This document shows, piece after piece, positions 19,428 through 28,061 of a stretch of 64,000 bases of DNA (positions are counted from its first letter, which is position 1; every line of letters starts with the position of its first letter). The stretch is from assembly GCF_000482245.1 (NCBI RefSeq), contig NZ_AWNH01000075.1, positions 1 to 64,000 of the forward strand. The letters are read 5' to 3'. This DNA is from Leptolyngbya sp. Heron Island J. GTDB lineage: Bacteria > Cyanobacteriota > Cyanobacteriia > Phormidesmidales > Phormidesmidaceae. The notes under the pieces are model-generated. The model made no database searches, was not told where the DNA came from, and saw only the letters and a program-made list of their open reading frames with translations. Position numbers and translations under genes: made by a program.

Positions 19428-21080
19428 ATGGTTCTCAAGCAACGTCCCCCGCTGCTGGTGACGGTCAGTACGGCGGTTTTACTAGTACTGGGGGGAGCCG
19501 CCGCCTATTTTGGTATTGTGCAGCGCCTGTCCACCGAGGTTAAGCTTCCGGCTGGCATGGAGCTGGTGCCTGATAATGCTCTGGTTACTCTGACGCTGAC
19601 GACGGATGAAAATCAGTGGAATCGCTTGCGACAGCTGGGGACACCCGCGTCTCAAAAGATTTTTGATCAGTTTTTGGTGACCTGGCGCGATCGCATCCTC
19701 ACTGCCAACGGCTATCGATTTAGAACCGATATTCAACCCTGGGTTGGTAAACAGGTCACCCTGGCATTTTTGCCTAAGACAGGGGAGGGTGAAAACGCCA
19801 CTGAGATGGTCTTGGTTGCGCCGATTGCTGATCCGCTTAAGGCCCAGGAAATCATGGCAGAACCCCAGGACGGCACTAGCTGGGTCGGGCGCGATTATCA
19901 AGGAGTAGGTATCCAGTCCATCAAAACTGCCACGGGCGAGACCTTTGAAAGTGCGATCTTAGGCAATGAGTGGCTGGTAATGGCCTCGGGAGCCGCCGGT
20001 ATTGAAGCCGTCATTGACAGCTTTGCCGGGGGGGCAGCCATGGTGGGAAACAACGCCTATCAAACGGCATTGAAGCAGCTGAAAACGCCCGTTGCCCTGG
20101 TGCAAATGTATGTAAATGTTCCCAGGGCAGCTGATGCCTTCGTTGAAAGCGACAATTTCCCCAGCATTAATGGTTTAGTCGCTGCGGCGACTGTTTTACC
20201 CAGGGGATTAGACGTTGAAGCCGCCACCTGGTTGGGGCCTGAAGATCAGCCGCTGTATCAAGACATGGTCAACACTCAGTCGTTGACTCCCCAACGGTTA
20301 CCGGATTCTACGGTACTGATGTTGTCTACTAGCAGTATTGGCCCGCTATGGCAGGCGCTGAGTGAGGCTGAAGACCTGAATGCGCTGTTACCGATCTCTG
20401 CTACATCCCTGATCGAGGGGCTTAACGCCCAGACGGGGTTAGATTTTGACAATGATCTACTGCCCTGGCTTTCCGGGGAAGTGGCCTTTGGGCTATTGCC
20501 CCCCAGTGAAACGGGTCAAGCGGCGGTGCCGATGGGGCAGTTGGCTTTGGTGGCCGAGGTTTCTGATCGTGAGGCGGCGGCGGCCACCTGGGAGCAACTG
20601 AATGAAGTCATGGTCAGTCGCTTTCGCTTTGATGTGGAGTCTTCAGAGGTTGAGTCGCAACCGATCAACCAGCTGGTGTCCTACTACGGTGGCATTGCTA
20701 TGGGACACGGCTGGCTCAGTGACGATGTCACTTTCTTTGGGGTGGGGGCTGATGTCTTAGATGCGATCGCACCTCAGCCCAGTAAACCCATTCAGGCCAA
20801 CCCAGCTTTTCAAACTCTGCTAGACCTATCTCCACAGAACAGCAGCGGCTACTTTTTTCTAGATGTAGAGCGCCTGGAGGAACTGGAAGGCACGTTGCCC
20901 TTTCCACCATTGCCCGATGCGCCCCTGTTCTCAGCCATCCAAACCATTGGCGTCACCACCAGCGTGATTGACGAACGCAGCCTTCGCTATGATGCCTTTA
21001 TTGAACTGCCGAAGGGACGACGAGTGGGACCGCTACCCCAGAACACGCTAAATAGCAGTTCCGAGGAGAAAGCAGAGTAG
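19428..21080 (+). CDS. DUF3352 domain-containing protein, membrane-anchored
   Basis: A 550-residue protein beginning with a hydrophobic N-terminal segment (VTVSTAVLLVLGGAAAYFGI) that should anchor or export it, followed by a large region matching DUF3352 (ELVPDNALVTLTL, EVAFGLLPP, ALVAEVSDREAAAATWEQL). The family is widespread in cyanobacteria; its function is unknown. ATG at 19428 is preferred over an in-frame TTG 12 bases upstream. The gene follows topA by 93 bp and converges with the Psb32-type gene, leaving only 11 bp between stops. Confidence 0.85.
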   Translation: MVLKQRPPLLVTVSTAVLLVLGGAAAYFGIVQRLSTEVKLPAGMELVPDNALVTLTLTTDENQWNRLRQLGTPASQKIFDQFLVTWRDRILTANGYRFRTDIQPWVGKQVTLAFLPKTGEGENATEMVLVAPIADPLKAQEIMAEPQDGTSWVGRDYQGVGIQSIKTATGETFESAILGNEWLVMASGAAGIEAVIDSFAGGAAMVGNNAYQTALKQLKTPVALVQMYVNVPRAADAFVESDNFPSINGLVAAATVLPRGLDVEAATWLGPEDQPLYQDMVNTQSLTPQRLPDSTVLMLSTSSIGPLWQALSEAEDLNALLPISATSLIEGLNAQTGLDFDNDLLPWLSGEVAFGLLPPSETGQAAVPMGQLALVAEVSDREAAAATWEQLNEVMVSRFRFDVESSEVESQPINQLVSYYGGIAMGHGWLSDDVTFFGVGADVLDAIAPQPSKPIQANPAFQTLLDLSPQNSSGYFFLDVERLEELEGTLPFPPLPDAPLFSAIQTIGVTTSVIDERSLRYDAFIELPKGRRVGPLPQNTLNSSSEEKAE

Positions 21081-21091
21081 CTAGAAGTTGC

Positions 21092-21910
21092 TTAGGCTTC
21101 ACCGCTGGCGGAAGAGTCCGCAAAGGCAGGGCTCAAAAAGGCTACCAGAGCACCAATGAGAAAACCAGCAATGTTACGAGTCAAGGGCAGCCAATCCTGA
21201 GTGCGACTAACTACTGGACCAATGCCGAAAGCGATAAAGAGCATGCCCCACAGCGGTGAGAAAATCAGCATCCACTGCCACGAGAACACCTGACCCTGTT
21301 TACGAGGATGGGCTGCAAATCCGCAGATTACACCGCCTAAAATCGATGTAATCAAGGTTAAAATCCACTGTTCTCTAGGTAGGCCAGGCACTACCGAACA
21401 GCCGCCTCGGGCTAGACAGGTTTCTAGAGAAGCAATGGACTGCATGACCGACTGATCTTCACCATGGTCGCGCACAAAAAACTGGTTGCCAAAGCGGGTT
21501 TGTAGCTCAATCCAAAAGACGCGCGGTAGTAGGGGATAGACAGAATCGCCAACGCTAAAGTTGAGAATATTGCCACCACGGGGATCGGCAATTAGCATAA
21601 CGCTCTTATCGTCTAAGCCCCAAAAATCCTTAACTGCTCGCCCCGGCGTCTGATCAAACTGGGTGAGTACCCTGAGTTTCCAACCCGTTTCTGATTCAAA
21701 CTCAGGTAAATGCTCATTGAGATACTCTTCCTGGGAGTTGGTCAGAATTTTGGCCAGGTCGATCACCATCGTCGGTTCATCTGGCAGCAATTCTGGATTG
21801 TTGTATGCGTGGGCAGCGGGCGCTGTGATCCCTGCAGTGAAAGCAATACAACAAACCAGCAAACCTCCTACTAAGGAAGCTTGCAACCAATTCTTGAAGC
21901 GTAGGCTCAT
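21092..21910 (-). CDS. psb32: TPM-domain protein, Psb32-type photosystem II repair factor
   Basis: A 272-residue protein with a signal-like hydrophobic N-terminus (ASLVGGLLVCCIAFTAGITAPAAHA), a TPM domain (about 45-170; PTMVIDLAKILTNSQEEYLN, WKLRVLTQFDQTPGRAVKDFW, NILNFSVGDSVY) and two C-terminal membrane helices. This layout matches cyanobacterial Psb32, a thylakoid protein reported to protect photosystem II from photodamage and help its repair. TPM domains also occur in other membrane proteins, so assignment rests on overall similarity; I am fairly but not fully sure. It is transcribed alone. Confidence 0.8.
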   Translation of the reverse strand: MSLRFKNWLQASLVGGLLVCCIAFTAGITAPAAHAYNNPELLPDEPTMVIDLAKILTNSQEEYLNEHLPEFESETGWKLRVLTQFDQTPGRAVKDFWGLDDKSVMLIADPRGGNILNFSVGDSVYPLLPRVFWIELQTRFGNQFFVRDHGEDQSVMQSIASLETCLARGGCSVVPGLPREQWILTLITSILGGVICGFAAHPRKQGQVFSWQWMLIFSPLWGMLFIAFGIGPVVSRTQDWLPLTRNIAGFLIGALVAFLSPAFADSSASGEA

Positions 21911-21967
21911 GATGTTTACACTTATTTACCTATCTTTAATGTAAAGAAGAAGACAGGTTTCCGTCAA

Positions 21968-22462
21968 TCACTGGCGACTAGGGCGTTCCTTTCTAGGCTG
22001 GTCAGGAGCACCGCTGGCTGGTGGCCGGGGCGAAGGTGAGGGCGGCTGCACCGGCTTGATCGGAGTTTGCGGGGGGGGGCGACGCTTGCGCTTACCCGCA
22101 GGCTTAGTCAGTACGCGCCAAGCAGCTCTAAAACCCACAGCCAAACTGTGAGTGGTACGTTTTGCTTGAGAGGCCTGCTGACGCACATCGCTGAGGCTAC
22201 GATCCACTTGCTTAACAATATTGCGAGCGCTACTGACACCGTCGGTCATATCGTCGGCTAAGCCGCTGAGGTCAGCCCCTGTATGGCGCATTGCTTCTAA
22301 CGTGCGCGGTAGTTCACGATCCAGGGTGTCAAAAAACTTTTCGGCACTGCGTGCAGCCCTGGCTAAACCCATCAGTGCCGGGACAGATACACAAACTAAC
22401 GCTACTAGACCGATGGCCAGCAGCAAAATCGATAGTCCTAACCAAATGACGGGATTAGTCAC
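21968..22462 (-). CDS. DUF948-like membrane protein, function unknown
   Basis: Starting at the GTG at 22462 this is a 164-residue protein: one N-terminal membrane helix (WLGLSILLLAIGLVALVCVSV), then a long helical region (ARAARSAEKFFDTLDRELPRTLEAMRHTG...) and a basic, Pro-rich tail. It resembles DUF948-like proteins found beside YtxH genes. GTG is chosen because homologues I recall begin close to DPxxWLGLS and because it overlaps the upstream stop by only 8 bp; a TTG at 22519, preceded by AGAGG, would add 19 residues and overlap 65 bp. Likely translationally coupled to the YtxH gene. Role unknown, possibly cell-envelope related. Confidence 0.7.
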   Translation of the reverse strand: MTNPVIWLGLSILLLAIGLVALVCVSVPALMGLARAARSAEKFFDTLDRELPRTLEAMRHTGADLSGLADDMTDGVSSARNIVKQVDRSLSDVRQQASQAKRTTHSLAVGFRAAWRVLTKPAGKRKRRPPPQTPIKPVQPPSPSPRPPASGAPDQPRKERPSRQ

Positions 22463-22769
22463 GCTGCGATTCGGTGGCCGTTTTCGCAAAATCTGCTTGG
22501 CTGGCGGCTTGACCTGCAATCAAGGCCTCTTTCAGACGTTCCAGGGTGCTGTCCCAATTTTGTAACGTGGTGTGGGAAAGCCGATCTGCATGGAACTGCA
22601 AGCTGGTGGACAGGTCTTCGATCATATCAGGCACGGCATCCGCCGATTTTTTGAGGACTTTGCGGGTATGTTTGCCGCTGCGGGGAGCGATCAGGATGCC
22701 AAGCACAGTGCCAAGGGCGGTGCCTGCCACTAGGCCAGTGATAAAGTTATCGGATCTGTTTTGGGACAT
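22455..22769 (-). CDS. YtxH domain-containing protein
   Basis: A 104-residue protein with the YtxH signature: one hydrophobic Gly-rich N-terminal helix (FITGLVAGTALGTVLGILIAPRSGK) followed by a charged helix. In bacteria YtxH proteins are general-stress-linked membrane-associated proteins of unknown mechanism. The gene sits between a small membrane protein gene upstream and the DUF948-like gene downstream, all leftward and closely packed, which indicates an operon. Confidence 0.82.
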   Translation of the reverse strand: MSQNRSDNFITGLVAGTALGTVLGILIAPRSGKHTRKVLKKSADAVPDMIEDLSTSLQFHADRLSHTTLQNWDSTLERLKEALIAGQAASQADFAKTATESQRD

Positions 22770-22786
22770 GGGGATGTGGGGGAAGG

Positions 22787-23083
22787 TCAGGGAAACCGAC
22801 GTTTGCTAATTAACCAGACGAGACGCAAGAATTTGGCGGTTTGAGTCAGCCGTCGTTGCTGTAGCTGCCACTGGAGATGGATTAGCTGCCACTGACGCAG
22901 GTCGGTGCGTCGTTCGGTAAAGGCTAGGGTTTGCTGAATTAAAGTGTTTTCTAATAGTACTGTCCAGTGCTTGAGATCGCGGTTGAGCTGGGTAATCTGG
23001 TGTCCAAATTTAGCTACGCGCCAGCTGAGCATAAAGCAAAAAAGCGCGATCGCAACATTCGCTATAGCAATAACCGTGAGCAT
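22787..23083 (-). CDS. Small membrane protein, function unknown
   Basis: From the ATG at 23083 this is a 98-residue protein with one N-terminal membrane helix (LTVIAIANVAIALFCFMLSW) and a long basic, Gln-rich helical remainder (QWQLIHLQWQLQQRRLTQTA). An in-frame TTG at 23092 would add three residues. It lies 17 bp upstream of the YtxH gene and probably starts the three-gene operon of small membrane-associated proteins. No named domain recognised. Confidence 0.65.
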   Translation of the reverse strand: MLTVIAIANVAIALFCFMLSWRVAKFGHQITQLNRDLKHWTVLLENTLIQQTLAFTERRTDLRQWQLIHLQWQLQQRRLTQTAKFLRLVWLISKRRFP

Positions 23084-23182
23084 AGTGATCAACTAAAGTA
23101 ATGATCAATTATTAACTATCCATGTTGTGTCAACATGCCTTTACCCTTACCCTGAGTGGGTTAACTCATCAGTCTAGTGGCC

Positions 23183-25342
23183 ATGGTGCAAGCTACTGCC
23201 TCTGTTTTATATGTCAATCCTGCCGGGAGTGCTCAAGGTAACGGTACTCGCCAGTCACCGTTTGCCACCTTGACTCAAGCCCTGCGGCAAGCCAGTAGCG
23301 GTACCACGATCCAGCTGGAGGCAGGTACCTACAGCAGTCGGGAGTCGTTTCCCCTAGTTGTGGCGACGGGCATCACACTCGTTGGCATTGGCGGTACGGT
23401 GGTTATTCGCGGTGGCGGTTCACTGGCAACTGAAGAATTTGGCTCGCAGTCAGTGGCTCTGCAGCTTCAGGACCGTACCCAGCTCCGTAGTGTCACTGTG
23501 ACCAACCCTCAGTCCCAGGGAGTAGGTGTTTGGCTAGAACAGGGCTCAGCGCTGCTGACCCGCTGTCGCTTACAAGGCTGTGGGCGAGACGGCGTGTTTG
23601 TGACTGGGGATGCGCTGCCAGTGCTCTTAGCCAATCAGTTTTCTGAGAATCAGGCCAGTGGCTTATTTATGGTGCGCAGCTCTAAAGGAGAAGTGCGTGA
23701 TAACCGCTTTGAGCAGACCGGCTACGGGATTGCCATTAGCGATCAGGCCGCCCCTTTGCTGATTGACAACGAAGTCAGCAACAACAAGGCGGGTGTTGTC
23801 CTCTCCCGTTCAGCGCGACCGGTCCTGCGCCAAAATCGTATCCGTCGCAATCAAACATCAGGCTTATGGGTGCAGGACACCGCCCAGCCCGATGTCGGTC
23901 AAAGCCAGGATCTAGGCGGTAATGAGTTTCGCGATAATGGGCAGTGGGATGTCCATAACGAGAGCCGACAGGCGCTGACCAGTGCTGGCAACCACATCAA
24001 CCCCAACCGAGTGAAAGGAGCCATTCGCTATGTAGCCAGCGAAATTCCTGATCCGGTGGCCGTGCCGTCCCTGCTGTTAGGCCGAGTCCAGCCCCAACCA
24101 GCTCCCCCAGTCCCAGACAGTCCGACGCCACCTCCCCTCAATTTAGACAGTCGTTTTCGCGATGTGGTAGGTCACTGGGCGGCACCATTCGTCGATGCTA
24201 TGGCGGCCGCAGAATTGGTGAAGGGCTTTTTTGATGGATCTTTTCGACCCGATGGTTTGGTGACGCGGGCAGAATTTGCCGCGTTAGTGATGGCTACATT
24301 TCCAGCCACCAATCGTAACGGACGTCGCTTGAAGCCCTTCAAAGACGTGGCGTTGGACTTTTGGGCTCGTTCAGTTATTTATCAAGCCCAGACCGAGGGC
24401 TTTATTGCCGGATTTCCAGATAATACGTTTCGACCCAATGACCCCATGATTCGGGCTCAGGCGGTTGTGGCCCTGATCAATGGGTTAGACCTGGGTGAAG
24501 GCATGACCTCAGAGCTAGGTGTTTATAGAGATCGCGCCCAGGTGCCTCCCTATGCAGTAGAGGAAGTGGCCATGGCCACCCGCCGTGGCATTGTGGTCAA
24601 CTATCCCGATGTCGCTGAATTTAGACCGATGCAGCCGATCACCCGAGCGGAGACTACGGCAATGGTCTACCAATGTTTGGTCAATCTAGGTCGGATGCAA
24701 CCCCTGGCATCTCCCTACATCGTGCAGCCAGCCAGGGCTGCTGTGAGCAATAGCGTCGCTGCTGTGGGCAATACAGTGGTGACTAGCCGCCACTGGGCCG
24801 ATGACTTTTGGCAGCCTCTGATAGCTCAAAACCTTTTAGACGTTACTAGTGCGCCGGATGCACCGATGACGCGGGCGCAGTTTGCCAGCTTAGTGGTAGC
24901 GGCCTTTGCTCCCCAACCCCGGCGTTATCCCGTCGCCTTTCGCGATGTGCCCGCTTCCCATTGGGCCGCCGAGGCTATCCATGCAGCCTATCGCGCTAAA
25001 TTTTTGTCAGGCTTTCCCGATTACACCTTTGCGCCAGAGCAATCGATTCTCAAAATTCAGGTGCTGCTGGCGTTGGTCAGTGGTCTAGGTTTGAACGCTC
25101 AAACTACGACTGGGTTACTCACCCGCTATCAGGATCAGGCCCAGGTACCCCGCTATGCGGTAGATGCGATCGCAACCGCCACCAAGCTTGGCCTGGTCTT
25201 CAACTATCCTGAGTTAGAGCAGCTGACCCCCAACCGCGTGGCCACCTGTGGAGAAGTTGCCGCCATAGTCTACCAGGGGCTAGTGCTACAAAAACGCATG
25301 CCGCCAGTATCCTCGCCCTATCGTATGAATGCAGCGCTATAA
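23183..25342 (+). CDS. Right-handed beta-helix protein (DUF1565-like) with six SLH domains
   Basis: A 719-residue protein. The N-terminal half (about 5-275) is a parallel beta-helix of the DUF1565/NosD type (LYVNPAGSAQGNGTRQSPF, IQLEAGTYS, then short repeats such as NQFSENQASGLFMV). After a Pro-rich linker come six S-layer homology domains in two triplets (about 325-500 and 540-715), recognisable by HWA..FVDAMAAAELVKGF, GFPDNTFRP and TRAEF. SLH domains attach proteins to the peptidoglycan-linked layer, so an outer-envelope location is expected, yet no signal peptide is visible at the start; I recall cyanobacterial homologues with the same trait. ATG 23183 is preferred over GTG 23177. Confidence 0.85.
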   Translation: MVQATASVLYVNPAGSAQGNGTRQSPFATLTQALRQASSGTTIQLEAGTYSSRESFPLVVATGITLVGIGGTVVIRGGGSLATEEFGSQSVALQLQDRTQLRSVTVTNPQSQGVGVWLEQGSALLTRCRLQGCGRDGVFVTGDALPVLLANQFSENQASGLFMVRSSKGEVRDNRFEQTGYGIAISDQAAPLLIDNEVSNNKAGVVLSRSARPVLRQNRIRRNQTSGLWVQDTAQPDVGQSQDLGGNEFRDNGQWDVHNESRQALTSAGNHINPNRVKGAIRYVASEIPDPVAVPSLLLGRVQPQPAPPVPDSPTPPPLNLDSRFRDVVGHWAAPFVDAMAAAELVKGFFDGSFRPDGLVTRAEFAALVMATFPATNRNGRRLKPFKDVALDFWARSVIYQAQTEGFIAGFPDNTFRPNDPMIRAQAVVALINGLDLGEGMTSELGVYRDRAQVPPYAVEEVAMATRRGIVVNYPDVAEFRPMQPITRAETTAMVYQCLVNLGRMQPLASPYIVQPARAAVSNSVAAVGNTVVTSRHWADDFWQPLIAQNLLDVTSAPDAPMTRAQFASLVVAAFAPQPRRYPVAFRDVPASHWAAEAIHAAYRAKFLSGFPDYTFAPEQSILKIQVLLALVSGLGLNAQTTTGLLTRYQDQAQVPRYAVDAIATATKLGLVFNYPELEQLTPNRVATCGEVAAIVYQGLVLQKRMPPVSSPYRMNAAL

Positions 25343-25394
25343 GGTGTGTTATCAACGCCTTGCCCCATACCCAGGACACCACAAATTTTTCTGA

Positions 25395-25414
25395 GAGTGT
25401 TTTAAATAACACTC
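25395..25414. promoter_or_regulatory. Palindrome upstream of psb28, possible operator
   Basis: GAGTGTT-TTAAAT-AACACTC is a 7-bp inverted repeat with a 6-base AT spacer, 72 bp before the psb28 ATG and just after the end of the SLH gene. It could be an operator or a weak terminator; no U-tract follows, which favours a protein site. Confidence 0.35.
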
Positions 25415-25485
25415 ATATGATGGGATGATGGAACTTAAAGCTTTGTAACAAACGGCCCATAATCATAACGTTAGAGGACAGTGTA

Positions 25486-25818
25486 ATGGCAGAAATCCAA
25501 TTTGCTCGGGGTGTAGCTGAGGAAGTTATTCCAGACGTGCGGTTAACTCGTGCTAAAGATGGTTCTGATGGCACTGCCACATTCTACTTTGATGAGCCCA
25601 AAGCCCTTATGGAAGAAGGCTTTGAGGTGACCGGCCTCTACTTGGTCGATGAAGAAGGTATGATGACCAGTCGTGAAGTGAATGCTAAATTTATCAACGG
25701 TGCTCCAGCGGGTCTAGAAGCACGACTGCTGCTAAAAAGCCGCGAAGAATGGGAGCGGTTTATGCGCTTTATGAACCGCTATGCTGAGGAGCATGGCCTG
25801 GGCTTTACTAAGAGTTAG
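25486..25818 (+). CDS. psb28: Photosystem II assembly factor Psb28
   Basis: Psb28 is a small soluble protein that binds the cytoplasmic side of photosystem II intermediates, near CP47 and cytochrome b559, during assembly. The 110-residue product starts [20 protein letters not shown] and contains [12 protein letters not shown] and GLYLVDEEG, all family hallmarks. GAGG precedes the ATG. A perfect palindromic repeat follows the stop, then the broken moaB gene. Confidence 0.96.
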   Translation: MAEIQFARGVAEEVIPDVRLTRAKDGSDGTATFYFDEPKALMEEGFEVTGLYLVDEEGMMTSREVNAKFINGAPAGLEARLLLKSREEWERFMRFMNRYAEEHGLGFTKS

Positions 25819-25830
25819 TTTTGTTTACTG

Positions 25831-25856
25831 TAGGGGCATTGCATGCAATGCCCCTA
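25831..25856. repeat. Palindromic repeat centred on TTGCATGCAA, copy 1
   Basis: A perfect 26-bp palindrome, TAGGGGCATTGCA and its complement, in the psb28-moaB gap. Related copies lie at 26365-26404 and 28009-28036. Confidence 0.85.
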
Positions 25857-25865
25857 GGTTTGTCC

Positions 25866-26360
25866 ATGGCTCTCCCCCATCCCGATCCCGATTTTGTTCC
25901 AGCTGTCTGCGGTGTGCTTACCGTCAGTGATACCCGAACGGTGGACACTGATAAGAGTGGCCAGCTGATTAAGACCCGATTGCGGGAAGCGGGGCACCGA
26001 TTAGAGGTGTATCGGTTGGTGAAAGATGAGCCAGATCAGATTGCTGGCTTAGTGCAGCGGCTAACCTCGTCGGTGGATGTCATTATTTGCAATGGGGGCA
26101 CCGGGATCGCACCGAGGGATACTACCTATGATGCGATCGCAACGCTACTAGAAAAAGAAATTCCCGGCTTTGGCGAAATTTTTCGTCAGCTTAGCTATGC
26201 TGAAATTGGCGCTAGAGCGATAGCGTCTAGAGCTACAGCTGGTGTGTATTAATCTACCCTGCTGTTTTTGCTACCAGGGTCCAGCAATGCCGTCGCTCTA
26301 GCCATGGACGCGCTCATCTTGCCTGAATTACAGCACCTGGTACGACAGATGAAAGGTTAG
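25866..26360 (+). pseudogene. moaB: moaB (molybdopterin biosynthesis) interrupted by an in-frame stop
   Basis: MoaB/MogA-family proteins adenylylate molybdopterin before molybdenum insertion. Reading from ATG 25866, the family features are clear: GVLTVSDTR, the phosphate-binding NGGTGIAPRDTTYDAI and GARAIASRATAGVY. At 26250-26252 a TAA interrupts the frame after codon 128. The same frame then continues for 35 codons with the missing conserved end (LLFLLPGSSNAVALAMD), ending at TAG 26358-26360. A single change from CAA to TAA would explain it, since Gln or another residue is usual there. The truncated product lacks the substrate-binding PGSSNAV segment and is probably inactive unless the stop is read through or is a sequencing error. 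Confidence 0.85.
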
Positions 26361-26364
26361 GTAT

Positions 26365-26404
26365 GGCATTGTAGGGGCGTTGCATGCAACGCCCCTACAA
26401 TGCC
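26365..26404. repeat. Palindromic repeat centred on TTGCATGCAA, copy 2 (40-bp perfect)
   Basis: A perfect 40-bp inverted repeat with half-site GGCATTGTAGGGGCGTTGCA, five bases after the original moaB stop. It is an extended version of the copy at 25831-25856 and could form a very stable cruciform or RNA hairpin. Confidence 0.88.
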
Positions 26405-26508
26405 CAGCGTTTTCCACCCTATCCCTGAAGTCTCTTAATCGGTCCTTTACCTGTCACCTGGGCCTCCCCGTTATAGTGAGTCTTGATCAACTTTTTCGTT
26501 ATCGCAGA

Positions 26509-27186
26509 ATGGTCGCCATTGTTCGGTTGGGGGCACTGCTGGGGCTAATTTTTCTTAGCAGCTGTTCACGGCACTTAAATATGTCTCGAATCGAGGCCGA
26601 TATTCAAGATGACATTGAACGTCAAGGGCGACGGCTCACATTAAAGGATGTCATTTGTCCAAATCGTGTGGTCAAACAAGCAGAGGCTTACTTTCGCTGT
26701 GTTGGTGAGCTGCCAGCAGGAGGACAGTTCACCATCAATGTGATTCAGCAAGACGATCAAGGCACCGTAATCTGGGATGTCCCCAGCTCTAAGGTACTGA
26801 TTAATTTGGCCGCCCTCGAAGAAAAAATCCAGGCAGAGATCAGAGAAGCTGTGGGTAAGAGTCTGGTGGTAAATTGCCGCGATACATACCGCATTAACCA
26901 ACGAGGCGATTCATTTGAATGCGATGTGGTTGGGGATGGTACCATTGCCGCTGGTCGAGTTGAGTCCGTGCTGGTCAAGGTGAATGGCGAAAGCAATCTG
27001 GAATGGCAAGAAGTAATAATTGGAGCCATCCCGGTCACCGAGAATGCACCTGCCGCCGTTGGTTCATCTGCTCCCCCGTCTGAAGCAAGGCCTGATGCGA
27101 CGGCTGCCGAGGAGGCTGCAACGACCGTATCTACTCCCCTGTCCGATGGAGCGGCTGCTGAGGAGGAAGACAGTAATGGTCAGTAG
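26509..27186 (+). CDS. DUF4333-type lipoprotein
   Basis: A 225-residue protein from ATG 26509; an upstream extension of the frame to 26380 starts inside a palindromic repeat and is rejected. The N-terminus is a lipoprotein signal (LGALLGLIFLSSC, lipobox Cys at residue 18). Two DUF4333-like units follow, each with a Cys pair: VICPNRV...FRCVG and VVNCRDTY...FECDVVGDG. The C-terminal about 45 residues are Ala/Glu-rich. It should be anchored on the periplasmic face of a membrane. The gene is 115 bp before exbB, so it may be part of the energy-transduction cluster. Function unknown. Confidence 0.72.
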   Translation: MVAIVRLGALLGLIFLSSCSRHLNMSRIEADIQDDIERQGRRLTLKDVICPNRVVKQAEAYFRCVGELPAGGQFTINVIQQDDQGTVIWDVPSSKVLINLAALEEKIQAEIREAVGKSLVVNCRDTYRINQRGDSFECDVVGDGTIAAGRVESVLVKVNGESNLEWQEVIIGAIPVTENAPAAVGSSAPPSEARPDATAAEEAATTVSTPLSDGAAAEEEDSNGQ

Positions 27187-27301
27187 ACTCATTACTGCAT
27201 TGGGTGATCGCCTACAGCTTTCAACTACATTTTAAGATTCGTTGGCAATTAGTAAGCTTTTGGACAGACCTGACAGGCAAACGTAATCCAGGATATAGGC
27301 T

Positions 27302-27997
27302 ATGGCAACTGTATTTGACTTTCTAGCTAGGGGCGGCCCGGTAATGGTGCCCATTGTTGGCGCTTCGGTACTGACCATTTCATGTGCGCTTGAACGGACG
27401 CGCTTTTGGTCTGACCTGCTACGTCGGGAGGGCAAAATTGTCAGTGATGTCCTGGATGCTGCCCGACGGGATTTGAATGAGGCGGCTGCGATCGCAAATC
27501 AGCACCACGACACCCCTATTGGCCGATTTTTGTTTGCCCCCCTGCGCTTAAATAACGCCTCCCCCGAAACCTTTCGTCTAGCCATGGAAACCGCCGCCGA
27601 TCGCGAATTTGTCAAAATGCGCCAGGGTGAAAAGCTGCTAGAAACCATCGTGGCTATTGCCCCACTGCTGGGGCTATTGGGTACGGTAACCGGTCTAATT
27701 GCCACTTTCAATAGTCTTAATATTGGCGGCGGCGGCGGTGGTGAAGGAGCCAGTGAAGCTGCGGCCGGTATTGGTGAAGCCCTAATTACTACAGCCGCTG
27801 GCATGGTCGTCGCGATTTTAGCGCTGTTGGTATTGCGCATTCTAGTCTCTCTCCAGAGTCAACAGGCCGACTATTTCTCCGAAGCTGGGAATGAACTAGA
27901 GCTAATCTACCGTCAAAATTGGTATGAACCCGCCCTGTTAGCCTCAGAAAATGGCCATACCCCTGAAGAAACCTCAGTATCAGCAACCTATCAATAG
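27302..27997 (+). CDS. MotA/TolQ/ExbB proton-channel family protein
   Basis: A 231-residue inner-membrane protein. It has an N-terminal helix (GGPVMVPIVGASVLTISCALE), a cytoplasmic segment, and the family core: ETIVAIAPLLGLLGTVTGLIATF and GIGEALITTAAGMVVAILALL. With ExbD partners it forms a proton-motive-force-driven complex that energises outer-membrane or envelope processes. Two ExbD-type genes follow. No tonB, tolA or tolB is nearby. A short Gly run (GGGGGGEGA) lies between the two conserved helices. Confidence 0.92.
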   Translation: MATVFDFLARGGPVMVPIVGASVLTISCALERTRFWSDLLRREGKIVSDVLDAARRDLNEAAAIANQHHDTPIGRFLFAPLRLNNASPETFRLAMETAADREFVKMRQGEKLLETIVAIAPLLGLLGTVTGLIATFNSLNIGGGGGGEGASEAAAGIGEALITTAAGMVVAILALLVLRILVSLQSQQADYFSEAGNELELIYRQNWYEPALLASENGHTPEETSVSATYQ

Positions 27998-28008
27998 CAC
28001 CATGTGTC

Positions 28009-28036
28009 GTGGGGATGTTGCATGCAACGCCCCCAC
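28009..28036. repeat. Palindromic repeat centred on TTGCATGCAA, copy 3 (imperfect)
   Basis: GTGGGGATGTTGCA and TGCAACGCCCCCAC form an imperfect 28-bp palindrome between the exbB-type gene and the first exbD-type gene, with one G-T wobble and one mismatch per arm. Confidence 0.75.
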
Positions 28037-28061
28037 AATGACATTGCAATAGAAGAGAACT

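Noticed and set aside
19019-19438. Long - strand ORF rich in Val/Phe/Leu, and a + strand Arg/Lys-rich ORF at 19105-19338
   Set aside because: Both are alternative readings of the Lys/Thr codon repeats in the topA tail.
25831-26404. CRISPR-like spacing of palindromic repeats
   Set aside because: Copies are irregularly spaced by genes, differ in length and have no short uniform spacers; no cas gene is present.
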